22,638 nt of DNA from DASSUC01 sp035649895. Its GTDB lineage: Bacteria > Actinomycetota > Actinomycetes > Mycobacteriales > Micromonosporaceae. The notes beneath the pieces were generated by a model. The model worked only from the letters and a program-made list of their open reading frames with translations. It was not told the origin of the DNA and made no database searches. Of this stretch, positions 1 to 8,810 are shown one piece after another. The stretch covers positions 1-22,638 of the forward strand of contig DASRIS010000057.1 of NCBI GenBank assembly GCA_035649895.1. The letters run 5' to 3'. Numbering within the stretch: position 1 is the stretch's first letter; the number at the start of each line of letters is the position of its first letter. The position numbers were made by a program, and so were the translations under genes.

Positions 1-1291
<1,291 letters not shown>

Positions 1292-1299
1292 AACCGCAG

Positions 1300-1305
1300 A
1301 TCGTA
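1300..1305 (-). promoter_or_regulatory. -10 box TACGAT of a leaderless promoter for the acyl-CoA mutase
   Basis: TACGAT fits TANNNT and ends 8 nt before the ATG at 1291, so transcription should start at or within about 2 nt of the start codon. No Shine-Dalgarno fits in this gap. I see no good -35 hexamer. Confidence 0.5.
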
Positions 1306-1431
1306 GGGTGGTCCGGGGGACTGCCTCTCGGCCACACACCGGAGGTGTTGCGCACACCCCCCAGGCACCCCGCAAGATAGGGGGGTTGACGCTAGCCCCC
1401 TGGACCCGACGACCCCCTCGGCGGCTCACCT

Positions 1432-3504
1432 GTGACTTCGACAACCTCAACCTGGAGCGGCACGCCGCCGGGCGGCCGGGCTGCTCCGGGCGCGACCATC
1501 GGCGGGCGCTACGCGTTGCGCTCCGCAATCGGCACCGGCGGCATGGGCACGGTCTGGCGCGCGTCAGACACGCTGCTACGCCGCGAGGTCGCGATGAAGG
1601 AGGTGGTCTGCCCGCCCGGCCTCGCCCCCAGCGACCGCGACGCGATGTACGAACGCACCCTGCGCGAGGCCCGGGCCGCCGCGGCGCTGTCCCACCCGAG
1701 CGTGGTGCAGGTCTACGACGTGGTGATGGAGGACGGGCGGCCGTGGATCGTGATGGAGCTGCTCGACGCCCGCAGCCTCGCCGACATGGTGCTGGAGGAC
1801 GGGCCGCTGGCCACCCGGGCGGTCGCCAAGATCGGCATCGCCCTGCTCGGCGCGCTGGAGGTGGCCCACGCGGCCGGCGTGCTGCATCGCGACGTCAAGC
1901 CGGCGAACGTGCTGATCTGCGTCGACGGCCGGTGCGTGCTGACCGACTTCGGCGTCGCCCGCATGCCGACCGACGTGCAGCTCACCACGCCCGGCATGGT
2001 GCTGGGGTCGCCGCACTTCATCTCGCCCGAGCGGGCCATGGGCGGTCCGTTCGGGCCACCGTCGGACCTCTTCTCGCTCGGCGTCACCCTCTACACCGCG
2101 GTGGAGGGCCGGCCGCCGTTCGACCGGGGTGACCCGATCGAGACGATGCACGCCGTGGTCGAGGAGCCGCCGGCCCCGCCGACCCGGGCCGGGCCCATCG
2201 CCGGTGTCCTCTACGGACTGCTGGAGAAGGACCCGCAGCGCCGCTGGGACGTGCCGACCTGCCGGAGGGTGCTGCGCGACCTGCTCGCCGGCCCGCTGGC
2301 GAACAAGGCCCGGGACCATGTCACCGACCCCTACTCGGTGGTGTCCAAGCCGCGCACCCCACCCCCGCCCCCGCCGGCCGTCTCCGGCAGCAAGATCGGC
2401 GGGCGCGCCATGGTGGACCCCAACGAGTCGCTGGAGGAGGCGATCGCCCGGGCGCGCGCCGGACGCGACCGCTCGGGCGCCGCGCCGTCGGGTGCCGGCG
2501 ACGCGAGCCCGTCCCTGGACCTGCCCACCGGCGCGGCAACGGCCTTGGACCTGCCCACCGGCGCAGGGACAGCCCTGGACCTGCCCACCGGCGCAGGGAC
2601 AGCCCTGGACCGGCTCACCGGCGCCGGAACAGCCCTGGACCGGCCCACCGGCGCGGGAGCGACCCCGCTGGACGAGACCGACGCCGCTGGCGGGTCGGTG
2701 CCGCCCGACCAGTGGGCCGAGTCGGCAACGGCCTGGGTCCGCCCTGGCGAACGGCCGGCCACTACGCCGGGCGGTGGCGCCCGGGCCGGCACGCCACCTC
2801 CCCGGGGCGGCGGGAGCTGGACGCCACCGGTCCCGGGCGGGCCGGGCCGGGCCGGCGCCCGGTCGCACCGGCGGGCCGCCCACAGCGGTGGCCCCGGCGC
2901 GGCGCTGTCCGGGGCCCGCGGCTGGCCGCGCTGGGCAAAGGCCGCAGCCGGTGCCGGCATCGCCGTGGTGGTGCTGATCGGGGCGCTCGTGTTCGCCAGC
3001 TCCGGCTCCGACCCCACCCCGCCCGTGGGCACCGGGCCCAGCGCAACGGCGAGCGGGCCGGCGTTCGGGGTGCAGACGCTGCGCGAGCGCGGCGTCGAGG
3101 TCAACGTGCCGGAGAGCTGGGTGCGGGTGGCCACCCGCAACGCGACCTACGTCGAGTTCGCCCACCCGGAGGACCGGGAGCGCTGGGTGCGCATCAACTT
3201 CACCAACGACCGCGATGCCAAGCGCCTGCTGACCGTCGCCGACCAGAGGTTCGCCAACGGCTACGGTGACTGCCCGACATACGAGCACATCGGCCTGACC
3301 AACGAGGAGCTGGGCGGGCACCCCGGTGCGCAGCTGGAGTACCTGTGCACCCCGGCGGGCAAGCCGCTACGGCACGGCATCTGGCGGGTGACCGTTGTGG
3401 GCGGGAAGGCTTACCACGTCTACATGTCGGTGTGGGACTCCGCCTACGCCGACAGCAAGCCGATCTTCGACGAGATGGTGCAGTCGTTCCGGCTGGTGAC
3501 CTAA
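1432..3504 (+). CDS. Transmembrane Ser/Thr protein kinase (PknB-like)
   Basis: Single-pass Hanks-type kinase of 690 aa. The kinase domain is about residues 26-287: glycine loop GTGGMG at 34-39, lysine K56 (VAMKE), helix-C glutamate E79, catalytic loop HRDVKPAN at 152-159 with D154, DFG at 172-174, and SPE at 198-200 in place of APE. A long Pro/Gly/Ala-rich juxtamembrane linker (about 290-500) contains five 10-residue repeats. One hydrophobic segment at about 503-523 spans the membrane. The outer domain of about 160 residues has two cysteines (CPTYE and YLCTPA) that could pair; I do not recognise it and it is not a PASTA domain. The GTG start gives the family N-terminus just before the kinase domain, but I see no clear Shine-Dalgarno. 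The phospho-sugar mutase follows 41 bp downstream on the same strand. Confidence 0.92.
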   Translation: MTSTTSTWSGTPPGGRAAPGATIGGRYALRSAIGTGGMGTVWRASDTLLRREVAMKEVVCPPGLAPSDRDAMYERTLREARAAAALSHPSVVQVYDVVMEDGRPWIVMELLDARSLADMVLEDGPLATRAVAKIGIALLGALEVAHAAGVLHRDVKPANVLICVDGRCVLTDFGVARMPTDVQLTTPGMVLGSPHFISPERAMGGPFGPPSDLFSLGVTLYTAVEGRPPFDRGDPIETMHAVVEEPPAPPTRAGPIAGVLYGLLEKDPQRRWDVPTCRRVLRDLLAGPLANKARDHVTDPYSVVSKPRTPPPPPPAVSGSKIGGRAMVDPNESLEEAIARARAGRDRSGAAPSGAGDASPSLDLPTGAATALDLPTGAGTALDLPTGAGTALDRLTGAGTALDRPTGAGATPLDETDAAGGSVPPDQWAESATAWVRPGERPATTPGGGARAGTPPPRGGGSWTPPVPGGPGRAGARSHRRAAHSGGPGAALSGARGWPRWAKAAAGAGIAVVVLIGALVFASSGSDPTPPVGTGPSATASGPAFGVQTLRERGVEVNVPESWVRVATRNATYVEFAHPEDRERWVRINFTNDRDAKRLLTVADQRFANGYGDCPTYEHIGLTNEELGGHPGAQLEYLCTPAGKPLRHGIWRVTVVGGKAYHVYMSVWDSAYADSKPIFDEMVQSFRLVT
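2521..2670 (+). repeat. 30-bp in-frame tandem repeat in the kinase linker (5 units)
   Basis: Five consecutive 30-bp units (2521, 2551, 2581, 2611, 2641) encode degenerate copies of LDLPTGAGTA. Units 2 and 3 are identical. The last two change DLPTG to DRLTG or DRPTG, and the final unit is diverged at its end. They lie in the cytoplasmic disordered linker and contain Thr residues that could be phosphorylated. Confidence 0.9.
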
Positions 3505-3545
3505 CAGCGCGCGGTGCGGGCGGCGGTCGTGCTATCAAAACGGGC

Positions 3546-5225
3546 ATGGCGACACCGGTGGGGCGGGTAGCCCTCGACGAGCTGCGGGACCGGGCCGAGG
3601 CGTGGCTGGCCGACGACCCTGACCCGGCCGACCGCGATGAGCTGGCCGCGCTGCTGGGCCGGCTGCCGGACCCGGCCGCCGCGGCCGAGCTCGCCGACCG
3701 GTTCGCCGCGCCGCTGGCCTTCGGCACGGCTGGGCTGCGCGGTGCCCTGCGGGCCGGCCCGAACGGCATGAACGTCGCGGTGGTCCGCGCCGCAGCCGCC
3801 GGCCTGGTCGGCTGGCTCGCCGCCCGAGGGGCGGGCGGCCCGCTGGTGATCGGGTACGACGCCAGGCACCGCTCCCAGCGCTTCGCCGAGGAGACGGCGC
3901 GGGTGGCCACCGGTGCCGGCCGGCCGGCACTGGTGCTCCCGCGCCCGCTGCCCACCCCCGTGCTCGCCTACGCGGTGCGGGCGCTGGGCGCCGCGGCGGG
4001 AGTGATGGTCACCGCGAGCCACAACCCGCCGCAGGACAACGGCTACAAGGTCTACCTTGGGCCGGCTCTCGGCGGCGAGCTGGGTGCGGGCGCACAGATC
4101 GCGCCCCCGGTCGACGCCGAGATCGAGGCCGCGATCCGCGACGTCGGGACGCTTTCCGCGGTGCCGCTCGGCCCGCCCGGCGAGGTGCTGGACGAGAGCG
4201 TGGTGAGGTCCTATGTGGACCACGCCGTGGTGGTGGTGGACCGGGACGGGCCACGGGACCTGCTGGTGGCGTACACGCCGCTGCACGGGGTGGGCGGTGA
4301 GGTGCTTGCGCAGGCGATGGCCGGGGCCGGTTTCGCCGCTCCCGCGGTCGTCGCCGAGCAGGCGGCGCCCGACCCGGACTTCCCGACGGTGACCTTCCCC
4401 AACCCGGAGGAGCCCGGCGCCATGGACCGGCTGGTCGACCTGGCCCGGCGGATCGGCGCCGACCTGGCCGTCGCCAACGACCCGGACGGGGACCGGTGCG
4501 CGGTGGCCGTGCCCGATCCCGCCGCGCCGGGCGGCTGGCGGATGCTGCGCGGCGACGAGCTCGGTGTGCTCCTCGCCGACCACCTGATGCGCCGCGGCGT
4601 GCGGGGCCGCTACGCCACCACGGTCGTCTCCTCCACGCTGCTGCGCACCCTGTGCACGGCCCGGCGGCTGCCGTACGGGGAGACGCTGACCGGGTTCAAA
4701 TGGATCGTGCGGGCCGGCGCGGACCTGGCCTACGGCTACGAGGAGGCGCTGGGTTACTGCGTGGCGCCGGGACACGTGCGCGACAAGGACGGCATCACCG
4801 CCACGCTGCTCGTGTGCGAGCTCGCCGCCGGCCTGCGGGCCGAGCTTCGCTCGCTCCCCGACCGCCTGGACGAGCTGGCCGCGGAGTTCGGCGTCCACCT
4901 GACCGACCAGCTGTCGGTACGCGTCGACGACCTGGCCGAGATCGGCCAGGCGATGGAGCACATCCGCAGCCGCCCACCGGCCGCCCTGCTCGACGAGCCC
5001 GTGGTCGCCATCTCCGACCGGCTGCCCGAGGCGGACGTGTTCGCTCTGCGTACCCAGTCGGCCCGGGTGGTGGTGCGGCCCTCCGGCACGGAGCCGAAGC
5101 TCAAGGCGTACCTGGAGGTGGTGGAGCCGGTCCCGGACGGCGACGTGACCGCCGCCCGGGAGCGGGCGGCCGCGTCAGTGCGGGCCCTGCGGACGGAGAC
5201 CGCCGCCGCCCTCGGCATCTGGTAG
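3546..5225 (+). CDS. Phospho-sugar mutase (phosphoglucomutase/phosphomannomutase, alpha-D-phosphohexomutase superfamily)
   Basis: Moves a phosphate between C1 and C6 (hexose) or C1 and C5 (pentose) through a phosphoserine intermediate, in the cytoplasm. At 559 aa it has the length of the PgcA/PGM2-type family. FGTAGLRG lies at about 59-66; the phosphoserine loop TASHNP at 156-161 has S158; the Mg2+ loop DPDGDR is at 312-317; the sugar loop GYEEALGY is at 397-404; the phosphate-binding loop PSGTEPK is at 512-518. All catalytic elements are intact. The start is ATG 3546, because longer in-frame starts would lie inside the kinase gene. Next to upp and deoC it may act as a phosphopentomutase that joins ribose-1-phosphate and deoxyribose-1-phosphate to central metabolism. 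Substrate is inferred from context and the sequence does not fix it. Confidence 0.92.
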   Translation: MATPVGRVALDELRDRAEAWLADDPDPADRDELAALLGRLPDPAAAAELADRFAAPLAFGTAGLRGALRAGPNGMNVAVVRAAAAGLVGWLAARGAGGPLVIGYDARHRSQRFAEETARVATGAGRPALVLPRPLPTPVLAYAVRALGAAAGVMVTASHNPPQDNGYKVYLGPALGGELGAGAQIAPPVDAEIEAAIRDVGTLSAVPLGPPGEVLDESVVRSYVDHAVVVVDRDGPRDLLVAYTPLHGVGGEVLAQAMAGAGFAAPAVVAEQAAPDPDFPTVTFPNPEEPGAMDRLVDLARRIGADLAVANDPDGDRCAVAVPDPAAPGGWRMLRGDELGVLLADHLMRRGVRGRYATTVVSSTLLRTLCTARRLPYGETLTGFKWIVRAGADLAYGYEEALGYCVAPGHVRDKDGITATLLVCELAAGLRAELRSLPDRLDELAAEFGVHLTDQLSVRVDDLAEIGQAMEHIRSRPPAALLDEPVVAISDRLPEADVFALRTQSARVVVRPSGTEPKLKAYLEVVEPVPDGDVTAARERAAASVRALRTETAAALGIW

Positions 5226-5240
5226 CCGCGGGTTCCGGGT

Positions 5241-5930
5241 TTACCGGGACGACGACGGGCGCGTGCCGAGCGCGGCGTCGATCGCGCGGGCGAGCTCGGC
5301 GAGGACGTAGGCCACGGACGGGCGCACCGTGGACTGCTCCAGCAGCGTCTCCCCGGCGAACCCGGCACCGCTGGCGATCTCCTCGAGGCGCTGGTGCGCC
5401 GCGTCCAGCTGCGCGCCGGACAGGCCCAGCGCCGGCTCCATCCGCACCGCGGCGACGAGCGCGGCCAGCGCGGCGGTGCGCTCCTCGGGCGCTGTGCCGC
5501 CGGTCAGCGCCGCCGCGAGCCGGGCCCGGGTCTCTGCTTCGGGACCCGGGTCGGCGGCCGGGTAGCGGCGCAGCACGATGACGTCGAGGGCGCTCTCGTC
5601 GCGTACCCCGACCACGCCCCGCTCGACCAAGGCGTCCAGCACCGCCTCGCGCAGCCCGTGGCGGAGCCGCTGCACCCAGGAGGCGGCCGGAAGCGTCGCG
5701 TCCGCGGCGACCCGGGCGAGCACGCCGTCGGCCACCCGGTCCCCGGTCGGCTCCGGGTCCCGTACCGCCACCCCGCCGTCGACGACCGCCAACCGCCCGC
5801 GCAGTGCCAGCTCCACCAGAACCGCCGCGGTCAGGCCCAGGTCCAGGGCGATCCGCGAGGTGTTGGACCGGCCGGTCTCGTCGTCGTACGCGAGCAGCAG
5901 CAGCTCCTCGGCGAGCGCAAGGTGCGTCAT
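5241..5930 (-). CDS. GOLPH3/Vps74-fold (GPP34 family) protein
   Basis: A 229-aa helical protein. Its N-terminus LALAEELLLLAYDDETGR is the hallmark of the GPP34/GOLPH3 family, followed by LGLTAAVLVELALRGRLAV and a helical body ending in VLAELARAIDAAL. Eukaryotic GOLPH3 binds phosphatidylinositol-4-phosphate on Golgi membranes. The role of the numerous actinobacterial copies is unknown, and no function should be inferred beyond possible membrane-lipid association. It converges on the phospho-sugar mutase with only 15 bp between stops. The start ATG at 5930 follows a -10 box by 9 nt. upp lies upstream on the same strand across 130 bp, but this gene appears to have its own promoter. Confidence 0.85.
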   Translation of the reverse strand: MTHLALAEELLLLAYDDETGRSNTSRIALDLGLTAAVLVELALRGRLAVVDGGVAVRDPEPTGDRVADGVLARVAADATLPAASWVQRLRHGLREAVLDALVERGVVGVRDESALDVIVLRRYPAADPGPEAETRARLAAALTGGTAPEERTAALAALVAAVRMEPALGLSGAQLDAAHQRLEEIASGAGFAGETLLEQSTVRPSVAYVLAELARAIDAALGTRPSSSR

Positions 5931-5939
5931 GGCCCTAGG

Positions 5940-5969
5940 ACACTACGCGCCCTGCGTGCGGGGCGTCAC
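5940..5969 (-). promoter_or_regulatory. Promoter of the GOLPH3-like gene
   Basis: On the minus strand, a -35-like GTGACG (5969-5964) and a -10 TAGTGT (5945-5940) are separated by 18 bp. The -10 ends 9 nt before ATG 5930, so the transcript would have a leader of only about 1-3 nt. Confidence 0.5.
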
Positions 5970-6060
5970 GCTAGGCCCGCACGGCTCAGCGCAGCGTCGA
6001 CCCGGGCCGGACGTGGTGGCGCGAGGAACCGCTCCCAGCCGGGACCGCGCGCCAACGGCG

Positions 6061-6693
6061 TCAGAACCGGGGCATCCCGCCGAACTGGCGGTCGCCGGCG
6101 TCGCCCAGGCCCGGCACGATGAACGCCCGGTCGTTGAGCCCCGCGTCCACCGAGGCGGTCACCAGGCGCAGCGGCAGGCCGGAGCGCTCCAGCCGCTTGA
6201 TGCCCTCGGGCGCGGCCAGCGCGCAGAGCACGGTGATGTCGGTGCAGCCGCGGTCGGCGAGCAGCCGGCAGCAGTGCTCCAGCGACCCGCCGGTGGCGAG
6301 CATCGGGTCGAGCACCAGCACCGGCAGGCCGGAGATGTCGGCCGGCAACGACTCCAGGTAGGCGCGGGGCTGGAAGGTCTCCTCGTCCCGGGCCAGGCCG
6401 ACGAATCCCATCGAAGACTCGGGCAGCAGCGCCAGCGCCGCGTCCGCCATGCCGAGCCCGGCCCGCAGCACCGGCACCAGCAACGGGGGGCTGGCCAGCC
6501 GGGCCCCCTCAGCCTCGGCCACCGGCGTGTGCACCGGGTGCAGCTCGACCGGGAAGGTGCGGGCCGCCTCGTACAACAGCATGCTCGTCAGCTCGTGCAG
6601 CGCGGCGCGGAAGGCGCCCGAGTCGGTGCGGGCGTCGCGCATCACGGTCAGCCGGGTCCGGGCGAGCGGGTGGTCAACGACGAGAACGTCCAC
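6061..6693 (-). CDS. upp: Uracil phosphoribosyltransferase
   Basis: Converts uracil plus PRPP to UMP in pyrimidine salvage (cytoplasm). The length of 210 aa is normal for the family. LVPVLRAGLGM is at about 72-82, the PRPP loop LDPMLATGG at 128-136, and the uracil-binding C-terminus GDAGDRQFGG is present just before the stop. The GTG start at 6693 is chosen because a TACGTT box lies 6 nt upstream and the resulting N-terminus matches the family. It is divergent from deoC, with 90 bp between them. Together with deoC and add it forms a nucleoside-use neighbourhood. Confidence 0.96.
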   Translation of the reverse strand: MDVLVVDHPLARTRLTVMRDARTDSGAFRAALHELTSMLLYEAARTFPVELHPVHTPVAEAEGARLASPPLLVPVLRAGLGMADAALALLPESSMGFVGLARDEETFQPRAYLESLPADISGLPVLVLDPMLATGGSLEHCCRLLADRGCTDITVLCALAAPEGIKRLERSGLPLRLVTASVDAGLNDRAFIVPGLGDAGDRQFGGMPRF

Positions 6694-6699
6694 GCCGAC

Positions 6700-6705
6700 A
6701 ACGTA
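6700..6705 (-). promoter_or_regulatory. -10 box TACGTT of a leaderless upp promoter
   Basis: TACGTT on the minus strand ends 6 nt before the GTG at 6693. This predicts that the mRNA begins at the start codon. No convincing -35 is visible. Confidence 0.5.
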
Positions 6706-6770
6706 CCGGTCGCAGCCGGTGTAGCGGCCGGTCGGTCCGTATGGACAAGATCACTGTCGGCCCCGGCGCG

Positions 6771-6776
6771 TAGACT
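6771..6776 (+). promoter_or_regulatory. -10 box TAGACT of a leaderless deoC promoter
   Basis: TAGACT ends 7 nt before ATG 6784. A TGGACA (6742-6747) is 23 bp upstream, which is too far for a normal -35. The box faces away from the upp promoter within a 90-bp divergent spacer. Confidence 0.5.
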
Positions 6777-6783
6777 GCCGGAT

Positions 6784-7776
6784 ATGACCGCGAGTGTGGC
6801 AACCCCCGGCGTCGATGCGTCGCCGGACCGGCGCACCGGCCTGGCCGACCTCGCCGACATCACCCGCTCCGAGGCGGCGCTGCGCCGGTTCCTGCACGGG
6901 CTGCCCGGGGTGGACCAGGTCGGCGCCGAGCAGCGGGCGGCGATGCTGGCCACCCGCTCGATCAAGACCACGGCCAAGGCCTGGGCGATCGACCTGGCCA
7001 TCCGGATGGTGGACCTGACCACGCTGGAGGGTTCCGACACCCCGGGTAAGATCCGCGCGCTGTGCGCCAAGGCGGTCCGGCCGGACCCGGCCGACCCGTC
7101 CTGCCCGGCGGTCGCGGCGGTCTGCGTCTACCCGGCGATGGTCCCGGTCGCCCGGGCCGCGCTCGCCGGCTCCGGGGTGCACCTGGCCAGCGTGGCCACC
7201 GCGTTCCCGTCCGGGCAGGCGGAGCTCGCGGTCAAGCTCGCCGACACCAGGGCCGCAGTGGCGGCCGGCGCCGACGAGATCGACATGGTGGTCAACCGGG
7301 GCGCCTTCCTCTCCGGGCGGTACGGCGAGGTGCTCGACGAGATCGTGGCCGTCAAGGAGGCGAGCGGGCCGGCCCACCTGAAGGTCATCCTGGAGACCGG
7401 CGAGCTGGCCACCTACGACAACGTGCGGCGGGCCTCGTGGCTCGCGATGCTCGCCGGCGCCGGCTTCATCAAGACCTCCACCGGCAAGGTGCAGCCGGCC
7501 GCCACCATGCCGGTGACGCTGGTGATGCTCGAGGCGGTGCGCGACTTCCTCTCCGCCACCGGGCAGCGGGTCGGGGTCAAGGCTGCCGGCGGCATCCGCA
7601 CCAGCAAGGACGCCGTCCGCTACCTGGTCATGGTCAACGAGACGGCCGGCGCCGAGTGGCTCGACCCGGCGCGGTTCCGGTTCGGCGCCTCGACGCTGCT
7701 CAACGACCTGCTCATGCAGCGCACCAAGCTGCGTACGGGCCACTACAGCGGCCCCGACTACTTCACGCTGGACTAG
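6784..7776 (+). CDS. deoC: Deoxyribose-phosphate aldolase
   Basis: Class I aldolase that splits 2-deoxyribose-5-phosphate into glyceraldehyde-3-phosphate and acetaldehyde in deoxynucleoside breakdown. It has 330 aa, longer than the roughly 220-260 aa of short bacterial forms because of an N-terminal extension of about 70 residues, as in other long-form DeoC. The Schiff-base lysine is K230 in GFIKTSTGK. D167 in ADEIDMVVN and K266 in GVKAAGGIR match the catalytic Asp and second Lys. ATG 6784 is the leaderless start. The two aldehyde dehydrogenase genes about 1 kb downstream could oxidise the acetaldehyde produced, but a decayed Fic gene now lies between. Confidence 0.96.
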   Translation: MTASVATPGVDASPDRRTGLADLADITRSEAALRRFLHGLPGVDQVGAEQRAAMLATRSIKTTAKAWAIDLAIRMVDLTTLEGSDTPGKIRALCAKAVRPDPADPSCPAVAAVCVYPAMVPVARAALAGSGVHLASVATAFPSGQAELAVKLADTRAAVAAGADEIDMVVNRGAFLSGRYGEVLDEIVAVKEASGPAHLKVILETGELATYDNVRRASWLAMLAGAGFIKTSTGKVQPAATMPVTLVMLEAVRDFLSATGQRVGVKAAGGIRTSKDAVRYLVMVNETAGAEWLDPARFRFGASTLLNDLLMQRTKLRTGHYSGPDYFTLD

Positions 7777-7800
7777 CTGGATGGCGCGTAACACGGCGCT

Positions 7801-7842
7801 CGCTCGGCGCGGAGGCTACGAGTCGTAGGGCGTAGCCGAGCG
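7801..7842 (+). terminator. Bulged inverted repeat after deoC
   Basis: The arm GCCGAGCG (7835-7842) pairs with CGCTCGGC (7801-7808), and CGTAGCC (7831-7837) pairs with GGCTACG (7814-7820). This gives a stem of about 12-13 bp with one bulge of about 6 nt and a loop of about 10 nt. It starts 25 bp after the deoC stop. There is no U-tract, as is common in actinobacterial terminators. Confidence 0.5.
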
Positions 7843-7907
7843 TCACCTAACGCTTCCGGTCACCGGACGGGTACGCTTGCCCAACCTTGGGGGCCAACAC
7901 CTTGGTC

Positions 7908-7932
7908 AAAACTCGCCCAAAAATCGAGTTTT
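7908..7932. repeat. AT-rich inverted repeat upstream of the Fic remnant
   Basis: Perfect arms AAAACTCG (7908-7915) and CGAGTTTT (7925-7932) enclose a 9-nt loop. The hairpin sits about 20 nt before the first Met of the Fic remnant and is much more AT-rich than its surroundings. It could be an operator or a weak terminator of the former gene. Confidence 0.5.
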
Positions 7933-7952
7933 TGCAGGTCAGAGCATCGATC

Positions 7953-8510
7953 ATGGGGGACATGTCATTGGCCACCCGGCAGTACCTGGACAGCCATCCG
8001 TGGATCACATTCCGGTCCTTGTCGATGCTGGCCTGCCAACGCCAGCGTGCCACCTGCTGTCCAACTACTACAACCGCACGCGCCAGCGTTACTACCAGGT
8101 CTTGGCGGAGACGAGCCGGCCACCGTACCCCGTCGAGCGGTTCGTCTCTTACGCACTGGTCGGTTTCGTCGAGGAGCTGCGCGAGCAGCTGAACATCATC
8201 CGGCAGCAGCAGTTCAGCGTCGCGTGGATCAACTATGTGCACGAGGTGCACCATCGGTCCAGCTCACCGACGACCGCCCGCCAGCGGGAGCTGGTCCTCT
8301 CACTCCCTGCCGGACGGTACACGGCAACATCGACCATCCGCCGCCTCACCCCGATGTTGGCCGAGCTTTACGCGGGTAAGCAACAGAAGACGGTGACACG
8401 TGACCTAAACGTCTTGGAGACCGCCGGACTGATCGAATGGACCGACGCTGGCGTCCGCCCACGCGTCGAGACCATGGCGGCTTTCTTACCCTTACGGCAG
8501 ATCGACAGAT
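7953..8510 (+). pseudogene. Fic-family protein remnant with internal deletion and frameshift
   Basis: Fic proteins transfer AMP or other phosphate-containing groups to target proteins. The N-terminal frame from ATG 7953 (or 7962) reads MSLATRQYLDSHPWITF, a typical Fic N-terminus. After about 8010-8018 the homology moves to another frame, which reads LVDAGLPTPACHLLSNYYN, then RTRQRYYQVL, VGFVEELREQLNIIRQQQ, and a winged-helix-like end LYAGKQQKTVTRDLNVLETAGLIEW to about AAFLPLR. In intact relatives the part between these two blocks, about 150-170 residues, holds the Fic core and the HPFxxGNGR catalytic loop. Here it is gone. One deletion therefore removed the active site and shifted the frame. 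The open frame to 8722 is chance read-through. Base composition is lower in GC than in neighbours, which suggests acquisition by transfer before decay. Recognition is from memory of the family. Confidence 0.75.
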
Positions 8511-8692
8511 CGACAGGTCGCCGAGGTCGGAGACCGTGTCGTAGATGTCACCGGACGGATGCTGCCACGCACGGCACACGACGTGCCGCGGTCCGGCCCA
8601 CCCGGCCGCGCCGCCACGCCCGCCAGCTACCGCAGTACCCCGCGCGGGCGTGGCGAGTGTCCGCCAGGCACATCCGGGGCATCCGGGATCGG
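8511..8692. other. Non-coding stretch between the Fic remnant and the aldehyde dehydrogenase promoter
   Basis: I see no convincing gene. Open frames here give Arg/Pro/His-rich translations typical of shadow frames. A short direct repeat AGATCGAC occurs near 8500-8515. The stretch may include the former 3' flank of the Fic gene. Confidence 0.5.
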
Positions 8693-8720
8693 GGGACAAA
8701 GAGGAAGGTCAAGATAGGAT
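8693..8720 (+). promoter_or_regulatory. Putative promoter for the mini-ORF and aldehyde dehydrogenase pair
   Basis: A -35-like GGGACA (8693-8698) and a -10 TAGGAT (8715-8720) are 16 bp apart. The -10 ends 7 nt before an ATG at 8728, the spacing of a leaderless start. Confidence 0.4.
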
Positions 8721-8727
8721 GAGGACC

Positions 8728-8805
8728 ATGGTGCCCTGGTCAGAGACCATTTATGAGTATTACCGCAGCCTGCGGAGCCGCCAGAGTCCCGTCACGGTGG
8801 ACTGA
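8728..8805 (+). CDS. Putative leaderless 25-aa leader peptide upstream of the aldehyde dehydrogenases
   Basis: The ORF starts at ATG 8728, 7 nt after the -10 box TAGGAT. It encodes 25 residues beginning MVPWSETIYEYYRSLRSR, rich in aromatic residues (one Trp, three Tyr) and basic at its middle. It ends in TGA at 8803-8805, 5 nt before the ATG of the aldehyde dehydrogenase gene, whose own Shine-Dalgarno (GGTGG) is weak and lies inside this ORF. Translation through the mini-ORF could feed ribosomes to the downstream gene. An in-frame ATG at 8719 is an alternative start. I recognise no family, and it may be an untranslated leader instead. Confidence 0.35.
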   Translation: MVPWSETIYEYYRSLRSRQSPVTVD

Positions 8806-8810
8806 TCGTC

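Noticed and set aside
1576..3321. Long minus-strand open frame opposite the Ser/Thr kinase
   Set aside because: Shadow frame produced by high-GC third positions; the translation is Arg/Gly/His/Ala-rich with no motif, while the plus strand has a complete kinase.
8511..8722. Continuation of the Fic C-terminal frame to a 281-aa protein
   Set aside because: After about 8510 the residues are Arg/His/Pro-rich with no Fic similarity; natural family members end near AFLP.
8700..8810. tRNA gene in the spacer before the ALDH gene
   Set aside because: No cloverleaf pairing or GGTTCGAATCC-like T-arm found.
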